From contig NZ_JAHHDX010000126.1 in assembly GCF_018619335.1 (NCBI RefSeq), positions 21,396-85,395 of the forward strand: a stretch of DNA of 64,000 nt, read 5' to 3'. Below, in pieces: positions 44,064 to 53,839 of the stretch. The notes below the pieces were generated by a model. That model was not told where the DNA came from. It searched no databases and was given only the letters and a program-made list of their open reading frames with translations. A program made the position numbers and the translations under genes. This DNA is from Alteromonas sp. ALT199 (GTDB lineage Bacteria > Pseudomonadota > Gammaproteobacteria > Enterobacterales > Alteromonadaceae). Position 1 is the first letter of the stretch. Each line of letters opens with the position of its first letter.

Positions 44064-45136
44064 ATGGCTTCAAAAATCATAGAACGCGCAAGAGCAGCAC
44101 TTAAAAACGCATTTGTCGGCGACCACTCGCTATGCCGGTGCACTGGTTTTACAACCCAGCCGATATCTACAAACAGTTTCCGTTAGGAATAGAGCAGTTT
44201 GAGGATGCGCCGTCCTTTCATCCCTCTTCAATAATGTCGCTGCATTCCACACAGCAAGGTGGTCGCGCAAACAAAGCATCAGCTCGCCCAAAAGAGATAG
44301 TGGGTGAGGTCATTCTTAAAGGGAAAAGGCAGTACTGGGGTAAAGACAATGTTCATTATCATCAGGGGATGAAAGCGGGTGAAAATACGCTTAATGCCCA
44401 CTGCGCCCGTATTGTTCTAACCTGCGCCCTTAGAGGTTATGACGCAGATGAGTTTTTAAACCAATACATTAGCTTTATGCGCGCCGATGTTCCTAAACAC
44501 CCTGACACGTATGCCGAGTCTTATCACAGAGGTTTTTTCGCAAACCTTGAACAGGGCATTTCGGCAGAAAAATGTGGAGCGGTTACCCATGATACGGCTT
44601 CAATAGGGGCTTTTGTATCAGTAACACCTTTAGCGGTAGTAGAAGCAGCTAAAAATACTGCACTTAACGACATCAAATATCTGTGTCGTAAGCACTTGTA
44701 TTTGACTCATCCCGACGAACCGTTAGCTTCAGTATGCGATTACTATGTTGAGCTGATATACAAATTAGCGCACCGCCAAGATGAATCCCCCAAAAATATT
44801 TTAGAGGATATTGCGAGTAAGTCAGCAGGACTGAACTTGGCGTCCCTTACGGCAAAGAACAAAAGCGATATTGAAGTTGTTGGGCGTATGTATTCGCCGG
44901 CATGTTATATCTCAAACGCCTGGCCCGCCGTATTATATTTTGCATACCGCTATGCAGATAATCCGAAAAGAGCGCTTATAGCAAACACTAATGTGGGCGG
45001 TGACAACGTGCATCGCGGTTTTGTGTTAGGGGCCATACTAGGGCTGATGCACGGGGTTGAGATACCCCCATGGTTTAGCGAGTTAACCGATGCGACAAAG
45101 CTAAACTCGTTAATCGACTGTCTAGGCGTTACATGA
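44064..45136 (+). pseudogene. ADP-ribosylglycohydrolase family protein, frameshifted near the start
   Basis: The ATG at 44064 has GAGAGGA upstream and reads MASKIIERARAALKNAFVGD. The rest of the protein continues in another frame from about 44125 as LAMPVHWFYNPADIYKQFP. Adding one base at 44121-44125 would join them into the family's usual opening (AFxGDALAMPVHW). The long frame alone (44132-45136, 334 residues) lacks the GD motif. Near the end NTNVGGDNVHRGFVLGAILG takes the place of the usual GGDTDT-type metal motif, so the second metal site is altered even if the frame is intact. It is probably a member of a non-classical subfamily. A sequencing error cannot be excluded. Confidence 0.7.
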
Positions 45137-45265
45137 CTTAAGGGGAAAGCTTCGTATCTTGAGACTTCGTGCATTCAAGGCGAAGCGAACGCCAAACCTA
45201 GCATTACATGAACAACGAATTATTAATGCTCTGCTTTTGCCCCTATTGAGTTTGTTGATAAAGCC

Positions 45266-46354
45266 TTACAGCCTAACCGTTTGACCAGTTTTTGCTGCTT
45301 CAAATATCGCGTTCACGATTTTGATATCAGCAAGCCCTTCACTACCGGGTACCATTGGCTGTCGCCCAGCTATTATGGCTAAAGCGTCGTTATCCATTTG
45401 AAGCGTTTGCTGCATTTCGTCAATAGGTGGCAGCGTTTTCCCGTCAGACGTTGTGCCTGTTACGCCATTGTAGCTCTGCATAGGTTTTAGCTGATACCAA
45501 CCGTCTTTACAGTCAGCTTTAAAATGGTTAAACCCTTTTACTACGCTAGTGCCGCAATCTGCCACCAGCCCGTCGCCAAAGTCCATGGTGAATAAGGTAG
45601 TTTCATCAACTTCAGTAAACTTGTTTGGGAAACGTTGAGGAGGATGGCTACCAGTTACAGACAAAGGCTCTCGCCCCGTTAGAAAGCGCGCGCTGTTTAT
45701 GGCATAAACACCCATGTCATAGAGTGCACCGCCTCCCATATGCTTTTTCATGCGCCAGTTGTCTGCCGCCCTACCCTGTCCAGCATAACCGGCAAAGCTC
45801 GATACCGCTGTTATATTTCCGTAGGGTTTTGTTTTTAGATACTGATGAAAAGTGCGTGTATTAGGTTCGTGCTGCATGCGATAGCCGATAGACAAGGTTA
45901 CATTATTTTTATTACAGGCATCGATGATAGCTTGGCACTCCTCGCTATCCATCGCCATTGGCTTTTCACACCACACATGTTTTCCAGTATTTGCAGCTTC
46001 CACGGCAAAGTCTTTATGCGTACCTGTGGGGGTAACAACATAGATAACGTCGATATCGTCGTTATTGGCAATCTCTGACATGGTACGGTATGTATATACG
46101 TTGGCGTCTTTAATACCGTACTTTCTTTGCCACTTAGGAATTTTTTCTTCGCTACCCGTGATGATACCTCGCAGCTCGCAGTGTTTAGTGTGCCGCAGCG
46201 CCGGTGCCAATAGATTTGTGCTGTAATTGCCTAGCCCAAGCAGTGCCACCCCTAACTTCTTTTTAGCAGGCTGAGCGAGTAAAAAAGGGCTGTGGGCAAC
46301 GAGCAAACCTGAGCCCGCTATTTGCAGAAAATGACGACGAGTGATGCGGGACAT
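45266..46354 (-). CDS. Gfo/Idh/MocA oxidoreductase with Tat signal
   Basis: This 362-residue protein starts with a twin-arginine signal (SRITRRHFLQIAGSGLLVAH), so it is exported folded, presumably with its cofactor. The dinucleotide-binding fold follows (GVALLGLGNYSTNLLAPAL), then DVIYVVTPTGTHKDFAVEA, the EKPMAM lysine motif, and a C-terminal substrate domain with HMGGGALYDMGVYAIN. It resembles periplasmic glucose-fructose oxidoreductase-like enzymes. The sugar substrate is not known. It is a single gene, convergent with the ADP-ribosylglycohydrolase-like gene, and not clearly linked to the N-glycan locus. Confidence 0.9.
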   Translation of the reverse strand: MSRITRRHFLQIAGSGLLVAHSPFLLAQPAKKKLGVALLGLGNYSTNLLAPALRHTKHCELRGIITGSEEKIPKWQRKYGIKDANVYTYRTMSEIANNDDIDVIYVVTPTGTHKDFAVEAANTGKHVWCEKPMAMDSEECQAIIDACNKNNVTLSIGYRMQHEPNTRTFHQYLKTKPYGNITAVSSFAGYAGQGRAADNWRMKKHMGGGALYDMGVYAINSARFLTGREPLSVTGSHPPQRFPNKFTEVDETTLFTMDFGDGLVADCGTSVVKGFNHFKADCKDGWYQLKPMQSYNGVTGTTSDGKTLPPIDEMQQTLQMDNDALAIIAGRQPMVPGSEGLADIKIVNAIFEAAKTGQTVRL

Positions 46355-46650
46355 TAGCGCTCTCCATAAGAAGAAAATCCATGTATGCTTTTAGTAGTGA
46401 CTCAATTGCCTATACAGATCACACATATATTACTAAAACAACAAGAATACTCAGAATTACAGCACTAAATCTGTATATCGTTATGAGCGTGCAAAAATTA
46501 TCTTAACAACTTATCTTTTCGGATTTATTCTCACGTTTCAAAATGCTACGCACTGAACTTTAATCATGAAATTTTCGTAATATTTATACTCTAAGTTCAT
46601 CAATGTTTAAAAAACTCGCGCAAAGTTCGCTTCTCACCTAAGGCTAAGAC

Positions 46651-47814
46651 ATGGATAACGCTGGCTCTACTAACGAAAAACAAAAAAAGAACTTAACTGG
46701 CGCGTACCCTAAAATAGCCAAACAAACTAAACTACTAAATACATTGGTAATCTTCGCTTTCATCTACACCATGTATTTAGCGAAATCCTTACTAATCCCG
46801 TTGTTCTTTTCAGCCTTTATAGCCTTACTGTTAAGCCCACTTGTCGCCATTGCTAGAAAGGTATACGTACCGCGGACTATTTCGGCAGGAGCATTAATTG
46901 CACTGCTAATTACCCCCTTCACTCTACTCACTGTAGAACTTGCTGAACCTGCCGAGCGTTGGATGCATTCGCTACCTAAAATAGCCGCCGAGATCACCGA
47001 AGAAATAGAAGAAATTAGCAGTAGTATTGATGCCTATACTACACCTCCCGCCAACGCTCCTGTCGAAAAGGAGTCGTCTATTTTTGACTGGTTTGACGAC
47101 GATGATTCCGCTAAACAGGTGGTTACATCGCCAGACACTTCAAATTCAGTAACGGATAAAATTAAGCAAAGTGGCATTGATATGGGGTTAACCCTATTTA
47201 GTAATGCTCCATTTCTACTAGCACAAATCATGGCCTGCGTAGTATTGATTTTTTTCTTGTTGGTTTTTGGGCCTAACCTATTTCATGTTTTTATAAGAGA
47301 CTTCCCAGTTGTTACAGATAAAAGGCGAGCATTGGTATTAGTCGATCAAATTCAACGAGAGCTTTCAGCCTATATAGTCACAATCAGTATCATAAACACA
47401 TGTTTAGGGCTGGCTACAGCTGGCGCCTTTTACTATTTGAAGATTGAAGACGCGCTTCTGTGGGGAGCACTCGTTGCCTTGATGAACTTTGTTCCCTACC
47501 TGGGTGGTATTGCAAGTAGCATGGTGTTGCTAGTGGTAGGGGTTGTTCAGTTTGGACTTACCAGCAGCGCATTTCTGCCAGCCGGTGTCTTTTTGGTTTT
47601 GAATATTATTGAGTCTCAGTTGATTACCCCAGCCGTATTGGGGCGCAGTATGCAGCTTAACCCGCTGATTATTATAATTTGGATAGCCATTACAGGCTGG
47701 TTATGGGGCGTAGTGGGCGTTTTACTAGCAGTGCCCATATTAATGTGCGTTAAGATTATTCTGGAAAATCTAGGTGTTTTTGACCACTGGATAAGGCTTC
47801 TTGAGTCGAAATAA
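46651..47814 (+). CDS. AI-2E family transporter (PerM-like)
   Basis: This 387-residue inner-membrane protein has the layout of the AI-2E exporter family: two N-terminal membrane helices (ALLLSPLVAIARKVYVPRTI), a soluble loop (about residues 100-180) that is unusually acidic and low in complexity (SIFDWFDDDDSA), then a bundle of helices with DQIQRELSAYIVTISIINTCLGLATAG, ALLWGALVALMNFVPYLGG and QLITPAVLGRSMQLNPLIII. Members are permeases with varied or unknown substrates; autoinducer transport is not implied. A terminator follows at 47884. AAGG lies nine bases upstream of the start. Confidence 0.88.
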   Translation: MDNAGSTNEKQKKNLTGAYPKIAKQTKLLNTLVIFAFIYTMYLAKSLLIPLFFSAFIALLLSPLVAIARKVYVPRTISAGALIALLITPFTLLTVELAEPAERWMHSLPKIAAEITEEIEEISSSIDAYTTPPANAPVEKESSIFDWFDDDDSAKQVVTSPDTSNSVTDKIKQSGIDMGLTLFSNAPFLLAQIMACVVLIFFLLVFGPNLFHVFIRDFPVVTDKRRALVLVDQIQRELSAYIVTISIINTCLGLATAGAFYYLKIEDALLWGALVALMNFVPYLGGIASSMVLLVVGVVQFGLTSSAFLPAGVFLVLNIIESQLITPAVLGRSMQLNPLIIIIWIAITGWLWGVVGVLLAVPILMCVKIILENLGVFDHWIRLLESK

Positions 47815-47883
47815 TTTTCCTACCGTTAGTAGAATAGAAAAACCGTACACGACTAGCCTTTAATTACGATCTTTATCAACAAA

Positions 47884-47921
47884 AAAGGCCTAATGGACAT
47901 CTTATACTCCGTGAGGCCTTT
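47884..47921. terminator. Probable bidirectional terminator
   Basis: AAAGGCCT and AGGCCTTT form an 8-bp stem with a 22-base loop between the convergent AI-2E and GH13 genes. A-rich and T-rich ends allow function in both directions. Confidence 0.55.
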
Positions 47922-47992
47922 CTATATTTCCATCAAGTGCTAAATAAAAACGTTATATAGCTGAGTAGATAGCTACTTCCCTGTCTTAAGAA

Positions 47993-49786
47993 TTACTCTA
48001 CGTTACCACTCTCGGTCAAAATAAAAATACCGAATGATGGAAGCCTTATTCTCCCGTTTTCTATATGAATAGACTGGGTACACAACCCGTCTGACCACGC
48101 AAATAAGCAATGGGGTTCAGCCGGCAATCCTGATAACTGATAATCATCTATGTCTTCGCCACCTAGATGAAGATACACCCACACCGATTCATTGGCGATG
48201 TCATTGAAACGGCGATAGCCCAACACTTTGTTCTTACTGTCTTGATGAACAATCTCTGTATTTGCGCCAGTTAGCCCGGTGGTTGCCTTGTCCTCGCCTT
48301 TGCGTAATTTGATCAACGCCGTCACCGCCTCTAGGTATTCATCAAAACTATCGCTTCGTGACCAATCTAGGTCTTTTACGTCGTCAAACCAACCAGACTC
48401 TTTAAATTCTTGCCCTTGAAACAACATAGGGATGCCAGCGCTTGTAAGTACCAGCGTCGCGGCTAAAATCCCCTTTTGACGTGCAAAGTAATCGCCATCT
48501 ACATTTCCAGGCGCAATTTCTTCAACCAAGCGAGCCTTTCCATTAGCCACTTCATCGTGAGATTCGGTATAAACCACTCTAGCAAAGGGGCTACCGCTGT
48601 ACTGCTTGCATAATGCATCAACGAGCACATCAAGATTGACGTTTTCATCATTAGATTGAGTAAGCACTTCACGCACTGGATGTACAAATGCAGCGTCCCA
48701 TTGAGCCGTGTAACCACAGCCTCCACCATCTAAGGGGTTTGTAATGTAGTCGTGCTGGTGAAGGTCTTCAGCAATTGTCATTTTTTCAGCGCATGCTTGT
48801 TGAATACACCCATTTATTCCCTTAATTAATTCATAAGCTTCTGGGATATCATCTTCTCCCGAGTCTGCACCAGAGACGGTACGCATGAAAGGCACCATAT
48901 CCATACGCAGCCCATCTGCCTTGAACTCTTGAAGCCACATCATGGCATTGTCGGTAATGTAGTCTCGTACTTCTTGACGGCCATAGTCAGGCCGCGTGTC
49001 ACCCCATGGGGTAGCGGAACGCTCATCGTTGTAGAAATAAATTCCCCCCTTGTCGTTCTCGCTCCAGCCATCAAATTGCCAGATATCCAAGTCACTAGGG
49101 CCGAAATGGTTATACACTACATCCATTATTACGCCTATGCCCTGTTTGTGCGCTGCGTCGATAAAGCGTTTTAGGCCATCAGGCCCGCCATAAGCTTCTT
49201 CGACCGCAAAGGGGCATGCTGGGTTGTAGCCCCAACTTATATCGCCAGCAAATTCGTTTACTGGCATAAGCTCTATCATGTTTATGCCTAGCGATGCTAA
49301 GTAATCAAGCTTCTCTATGGCCGAATCGAATGTACCTTGCTCGCCGTTTTTGCGGTGAAATGTGCCGATATGAAGCTCGTAGATAATTCGTTGATGAATA
49401 GGGGCTGCTTTAAAGTTATCTACTTCCCAACTGAATGCATCGTCATAAATAACGCTGTTACCTACACTATTGGTCATCAACCGTGCCCTGGGGTCGTTTT
49501 TCAGAGCGCAATCACCTTTAGCATTAGTCACTTCATACTTGTATTCATGGCCACATTTAGCATCATCGGTTTCACACCACCACACACCGTTATCTTGTTG
49601 CTGCATACTGATACCCGGGCGATTCCAGTCATTAAAATCTCCGGTAAGTGAAACACTTTGCGCATTAGGCGCCCATACGGAAAAACGATATCCAGTTTGT
49701 GTTTTTACTACACCTGGACCTATTAAATTTTCACACATTTTGTTAGCGCTCCAACGCGAGGGGTGGAATAAAAAAGAAGATTGCAT
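47993..49786 (-). CDS. GH13 alpha-glucan enzyme, branching-enzyme/trehalohydrolase-like
   Basis: This 597-residue cytoplasmic protein has a CBM48-like N-terminal domain (about 22-105, YRFSVWAPNAQSVSLTGDFN), a GH13 barrel with MDVVYNHFGPSD, nucleophile Asp296 in DGLRMDMV, acid Glu340 in TIAEDLHQ and HD410-411 in YTESHDEVAN, and a short C-terminal sandwich. The ESHDEVAN motif and the domain order match the 1,4-alpha-glucan branching-enzyme-like and malto-oligosyltrehalose trehalohydrolase-like group; I cannot separate the two. The likely substrate is glycogen or a maltodextrin. A later start at residue 17 (MCENLIGPG) is possible. It stands alone and is not part of the mannosidase set. Confidence 0.82.
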   Translation of the reverse strand: MQSSFLFHPSRWSANKMCENLIGPGVVKTQTGYRFSVWAPNAQSVSLTGDFNDWNRPGISMQQQDNGVWWCETDDAKCGHEYKYEVTNAKGDCALKNDPRARLMTNSVGNSVIYDDAFSWEVDNFKAAPIHQRIIYELHIGTFHRKNGEQGTFDSAIEKLDYLASLGINMIELMPVNEFAGDISWGYNPACPFAVEEAYGGPDGLKRFIDAAHKQGIGVIMDVVYNHFGPSDLDIWQFDGWSENDKGGIYFYNDERSATPWGDTRPDYGRQEVRDYITDNAMMWLQEFKADGLRMDMVPFMRTVSGADSGEDDIPEAYELIKGINGCIQQACAEKMTIAEDLHQHDYITNPLDGGGCGYTAQWDAAFVHPVREVLTQSNDENVNLDVLVDALCKQYSGSPFARVVYTESHDEVANGKARLVEEIAPGNVDGDYFARQKGILAATLVLTSAGIPMLFQGQEFKESGWFDDVKDLDWSRSDSFDEYLEAVTALIKLRKGEDKATTGLTGANTEIVHQDSKNKVLGYRRFNDIANESVWVYLHLGGEDIDDYQLSGLPAEPHCLFAWSDGLCTQSIHIENGRIRLPSFGIFILTESGNVE

Positions 49787-50078
49787 CGCGATATTAGCGA
49801 TGACTCGAATAGAGGCAGTTAGATGTGCAACTCAAGGGCCAATAATATAAACGGCCAAGTACTTGTAAAGTGAGGGTTATTCTTATTGAGCTTTACATAG
49901 CCACCATTTTTTACCGTAGTTTTTACACATTGCTTGGTAAAATTGGTGATGAGTGATTTCGGTACTGATTGCATCCAGATAAGTAGAATATCGATACGAA
50001 AAGGAGAGTAATATCTCAGCTTACTTGTCCTTTCCCCCGCAAAGCCAAGCGCTACATTGCGGTTTAACTCAATAAGCC

Positions 50079-50534
50079 CTACACCGAAACAGAATCTCGC
50101 ACTACAACCTTGCGCCATAAACCTGAGCACTGCTCAACAAATTGTTTATGAATTGGATGAGATTGGTATTCATTTTGGGCCTCGATACTTTCAAAAAACA
50201 TGAGCTCAGACACATCAAAAGAATTATCAATAACATCGCGCTTTAAAGTATTGGCAGGTAGGCCAATGTGAAGGGAATGAATTTGCGGTATAGCTTTTAA
50301 GGACTCTAAGCCAGCTATCAACTTCGCTCTATCTTCATTAGAGCCAGGATTGTTAAGCCAAAAATAAACCATATGAAGTATGGGAGGAAGCATACTGCTT
50401 TTCATGCTTGAAGACTTAGCAGATGCAGAGTCTGAAAGTAAAGAACTTGGAGAGCTGGCACTAGCGGGTAGTGCAGCAAAAGAAGCCAGTGCGCCAGCAC
50501 TCGTTACAAACTGCCTACGTTTTATATCTGTCAT
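50079..50534 (-). CDS. Dabb family protein, exported
   Basis: This 151-residue protein has a twin-arginine-like leader (TDIKRRQFVTSAGALASFAA) and a stress-responsive A/B-barrel (Dabb) domain from about residue 52: ILHMVYFWLNNPGSNEDRAKLIAGLESL, VIDNSFDVSELMFFES and YQSHPIHKQFVEQ. Dabb domains form small dimeric ferredoxin-like barrels; the family has varied or unknown functions. Export of such a domain is seen in several marine bacteria. It is a single gene. Confidence 0.8.
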   Translation of the reverse strand: MTDIKRRQFVTSAGALASFAALPASASSPSSLLSDSASAKSSSMKSSMLPPILHMVYFWLNNPGSNEDRAKLIAGLESLKAIPQIHSLHIGLPANTLKRDVIDNSFDVSELMFFESIEAQNEYQSHPIHKQFVEQCSGLWRKVVVRDSVSV

Positions 50535-50656
50535 CTTTGATGCTCCATGGTTAAGCGTTAGTTCGAAGGTTTACCTACCATGGCACTATGACGAAAACGA
50601 AGCAACTATAGACAGCTACCATTTAAACCAGCTAGCTATTCTCAAGATCTCAGCAG

Positions 50657-50874
50657 TTACGACACCGTATTCAGTACATTAAGCATTTCCCGTGCGTCAT
50701 TAGTTAGTTTTACTAACGCTTTTCTCAAATCCGTTGAAGAAACGCATAGCGCCTCAAAAGGGATAAACCAGGTTTGTTTTTCTGTACCACAATGCATACC
50801 CCTTCAGGAAATACGCTATGCATTATTGGCTCATCAACATTAGCGTCATTTTTGTGCTGTAAGATGAGCTGCAT
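50657..50874 (-). pseudogene. Small hypothetical gene, frameshifted in an A-run
   Basis: On the minus strand the ATG at 50874 reads MQLILQHKNDANVDEPIMHS and VFPEGVCIVVQK. After five A residues (T at 50777-50781 on the plus strand) another frame continues QTWFIPFEALCVSSTDLRKA to LNTVS and a stop at 50657. Six A residues would join them into a protein of about 72 residues. The function is unknown. It is offered because both halves show coding-like composition and the lesion is of the same type as in two other genes of the window. Confidence 0.4.
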
Positions 50875-50970
50875 CGCGTCTTGGTGATTTTAATTCATAG
50901 GGGTGGAATAGAAAACATGAGGTAGTGAAAATACCGCTACACAAATTGTATAGCGGTATCGAACTTGTAG

Positions 50971-52899
50971 CTAGTTAGTCGAGTTACTCACGTAAAACAC
51001 GTTGTCTGGTATTTCATTTCTAATACCTGTGTTGTTACGAATAACATCGGCAAGGGTCACGCCATTTATCATGTCTAGCTCTTCATCCGTAAGATAGTTT
51101 TGGTACCAAAACCTGTCGCCATCTCGAAGGGCTTCAAATTGCTCAGTGACCATTGCACGAAACAAAGGTCCTAACTGGGAACCTTCATCCGCTACTGGGT
51201 CTTCAGCTAAACCGCCGGTAAACAAGTCAATATCGCCAACGCTATCATAGGTAGTCTCTAAAACGTGTTGTAACTCAGTGTTCGAGGTAACTTCGCTAAA
51301 TGACTGCCTACGCACTAGACCGAATTGATCCCGCATATCATTGTAAGAAGGTACGCCGTGATCTCGTCCTCGTTGAATGTTCAGCGCAACCAAATCTAAA
51401 CCACCTTGACCCGGTAAGCCAAACAAAAAGTTGCGCAATTCGCTAGTCACTTTCACGTCGATAGCTTGGTGAAGCTGATTTGCAAGGCCTCTCAAAATAG
51501 GCTCAACACTCTGCTCATCAGTAAGTATGTAGGGCGCCGTAAAGAACACTTCGCGGACCGACAAATTCCCTTCATCAATCGTATTTCCCTGTGCATCAAG
51601 TCTCAGTATCTGGTCGTTAATAAGCGAATGACCATGACGAAATGCTGCAACAGAGAACGCATTATAAAGCCCTGGGTCTACAGTGTTATCATAGCCTTGA
51701 TAGCGAGATAGCGCGTTATCGCCAATAAGTGCGGGCAAATACTCGTTGTAAGTTATAGCCTGAATTTCAGCTATCACTAGACGCCGAGCGGCTTGAAAGA
51801 TCTCTTCGCCAGATGCTCCTGACAACTGATCTTCCAATATAGCTGCAAGTCGATTGTGCTCTCTTACCCACAAAGTGTGCATTACGGTAAGCCCAACTTG
51901 TTCGTTGGCACGCACTTCGCCACCTAAAAATAGCTCGCTGTCTTCCACACCAAACGCATTACCGTTGGTTTGGCCGCTAGTATTGAAAGGCAATAAGTTA
52001 CCTTCACTCGTGGCTAAGTAAGGGCTATTTTCCCCGACTCTTATCGCCAACGCACGCTGTTCGTCAGAGCCATAGATCATGCTTCCATCGATCCATGCGG
52101 TAAGCTCATTTTCTTGCTCTCTAGGGTTTCGAGTGGATGTGCCCGTATCATGGTCGAAGATAGCTCTTGAGAACAAAATAGTCGCGGAACCAGTGCTTTG
52201 TGGGTCAAAAAACGTATCTCCAACGGGCACCGAGATGTCCGCAATCTCTTCCAGACCATCAGTTAAACCGAAGTCATGATCGATAAACTGACCCCACTGC
52301 CAAACAACATCAGAAGTTCCGAAATTATTGGGTATAACTTCGCCAGTATCTTGATGATGTATATTATTGGAAATTAAGCGAGCACTAGGTCGATTGACGC
52401 CCGACATAGTAGAAATGCCATCTTCATAGTCTGGCTCAACCCAACGTTTTAACTGGGTAAACGCGGCACCCCACAGTGGGTTAGCATTATTGTTTAAAGA
52501 GCCATCTATTGTTCTAACTTCTCTGTTATCAACAAAGTCGTTGTCGTCGTCCCTGTTATTGTTAACCCGCTCTCTTCGCTCGTTAGCATCTTCGTTTATC
52601 CCTTGAGACGATGCTCTACGGTCGTTCACTACAATCGTTACATCATCAAAGGCCGTAGTCCCTTCACTATCGGTTGCGATAAGGCGAAATACTAGGGTCT
52701 CGTCATCTGAGGTAGACGGCGCACGAAAGCTCGCGTTTAGTGAATTTGCGTCTTCTATTTCTACGGACTTTCCCGATACTTGCTCCCATTGAACGCTAAC
52801 GCTACCTTGCGTATCACTGGCGCTACCCTGCAGTACTACCATAGATCGTTCATCTATTGTTTGCCTTTCCCCTGCTTCAACTACAGGGGGAGTATTCAC
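50971..52899 (-). CDS. Animal-type haem peroxidase with N-terminal Ig-like domain
   Basis: This 642-residue protein has a PKD/REJ-like beta-sandwich (about residues 5-93, TPPVVEAGERQTIDERSMVV) followed by an acidic, Asn-rich linker and an An_peroxidase domain. Distal His208 lies in WGQFIDHDFGLT, catalytic Arg346 in WVREHNRLA, proximal His424 in AFRHGHSLI, and NIQRGRDHGVPSYNDMR is the family signature. The start shown is a GTG at 52899. The true gene probably begins at the ATG at 52970, where MKKVRISLTAAVIAISACSS would be a perfect lipoprotein signal if the A5 run (T at 52963-52967) had six bases. It probably acts in the cell envelope; the substrate is unknown. Confidence 0.88.
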   Translation of the reverse strand: MNTPPVVEAGERQTIDERSMVVLQGSASDTQGSVSVQWEQVSGKSVEIEDANSLNASFRAPSTSDDETLVFRLIATDSEGTTAFDDVTIVVNDRRASSQGINEDANERRERVNNNRDDDNDFVDNREVRTIDGSLNNNANPLWGAAFTQLKRWVEPDYEDGISTMSGVNRPSARLISNNIHHQDTGEVIPNNFGTSDVVWQWGQFIDHDFGLTDGLEEIADISVPVGDTFFDPQSTGSATILFSRAIFDHDTGTSTRNPREQENELTAWIDGSMIYGSDEQRALAIRVGENSPYLATSEGNLLPFNTSGQTNGNAFGVEDSELFLGGEVRANEQVGLTVMHTLWVREHNRLAAILEDQLSGASGEEIFQAARRLVIAEIQAITYNEYLPALIGDNALSRYQGYDNTVDPGLYNAFSVAAFRHGHSLINDQILRLDAQGNTIDEGNLSVREVFFTAPYILTDEQSVEPILRGLANQLHQAIDVKVTSELRNFLFGLPGQGGLDLVALNIQRGRDHGVPSYNDMRDQFGLVRRQSFSEVTSNTELQHVLETTYDSVGDIDLFTGGLAEDPVADEGSQLGPLFRAMVTEQFEALRDGDRFWYQNYLTDEELDMINGVTLADVIRNNTGIRNEIPDNVFYVSNSTN

Positions 52900-52970
52900 A
52901 TTATTTTCATCAGAACTACAGGCACTGATGGCAATGACAGCCGCTGTCAGTGATATTCTTACTTTTTCAT

Positions 52971-53347
52971 ATTCAACGCCTTCTTTTACTTCTACATGAA
53001 GTAACTAAATTGGCGAGCACGAATTAACACTTGTAAAAACTCGTACTCGCTGCCCCTAATGCCTCACTACAGCAGTGCTAGTACCACAGCACTTGGAGAA
53101 ACTACTCATTGTTTCGACATGTAAAAGCAGGCGTTATTATCGATTTTAATAGATGGCAGCGAACGCAAAGAAAGATTAACCAAACAGGAAAAAATCTAAA
53201 AAACTGATAAATAATAGGTTTCGAGACTAAATAGGCTAAAACTGTCAGAAAAATGTTGGCAAGTTTTTTGAAAGCCTTACTAAAAAACATGACTTTATGT
53301 TTTGAATTTTGGTTTTTCACGCTATAAAACAACGAGATTTTGACACT
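52971..53347. other. AT-rich intergenic region
   Basis: About 377 bases between the peroxidase gene and the next small ORF, with long A/T runs. It should contain the promoter of the peroxidase gene. I see no gene, tRNA or repeat in it. Confidence 0.5.
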
Positions 53348-53539
53348 ATGCGCCTACCAACTAAACAGCTTATTGCTAAAATTGAAAATTTATCTAATGG
53401 TCTAACGCCAGAGCAGCTAGCAAGCTTTCTCGATATTATTGATGCCATGACGGCACTGGTTGAAGAAGCTGGAGATTTAAAAGTTGATAACGACACCAAA
53501 AATAATAGCCCCAGTACAGAGCTCTCCGTATTCCACTAG
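53348..53539 (+). CDS. Small hypothetical protein, 63 residues
   Basis: The frame from the ATG at 53348 gives MRLPTKQLIAKIENLSNGLT, then PEQLASFLDIIDAMTALVEEAG and a polar tail. The middle is a strong amphipathic helix pair with no signal peptide. There is no obvious ribosome-binding site, and an earlier start at 53309 exists. Coding status is uncertain; the composition and helical periodicity favour a real gene. The function is unknown. Confidence 0.4.
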   Translation: MRLPTKQLIAKIENLSNGLTPEQLASFLDIIDAMTALVEEAGDLKVDNDTKNNSPSTELSVFH

Positions 53540-53839
53540 ACCAAGCTTTACAGCGTTCACTACCTTCGAGTAAGAGCGCTATAGCAATACCAAGAACGAC
53601 CAATATTCGTTTTTGCTCATTTGTAGTTCGTTTATGTTCGTTTTATGATGCGTCCCAATTAAATGTACATAGGAAGCTGCGTCAGAATAAGAACTAAACG
53701 GTCTGTTAGTCAAAATGAACAGCTAATGCACTATTGCATCAACATAAAACGGTTTCAGCTTTCATCCTCCCTGACATAACTCCTTCGCTTCTTTTTCTGC
53801 TCAATGCGTTGTACTGGTTAAAGATTAAAAGGAATAATT
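53540..53839. other. Intergenic region before the aquaglyceroporin gene
   Basis: This stretch of 300 bases is AT-rich and presumably holds the aquaglyceroporin promoter. I find no convincing RNA gene, repeat or further coding frame. Confidence 0.5.

Noticed and set aside
49819..50130. A 103-codon minus-strand frame between GH13 and Dabb genes
   Set aside because: It overlaps the Dabb gene, has no ribosome-binding site and no recognisable fold or motif.
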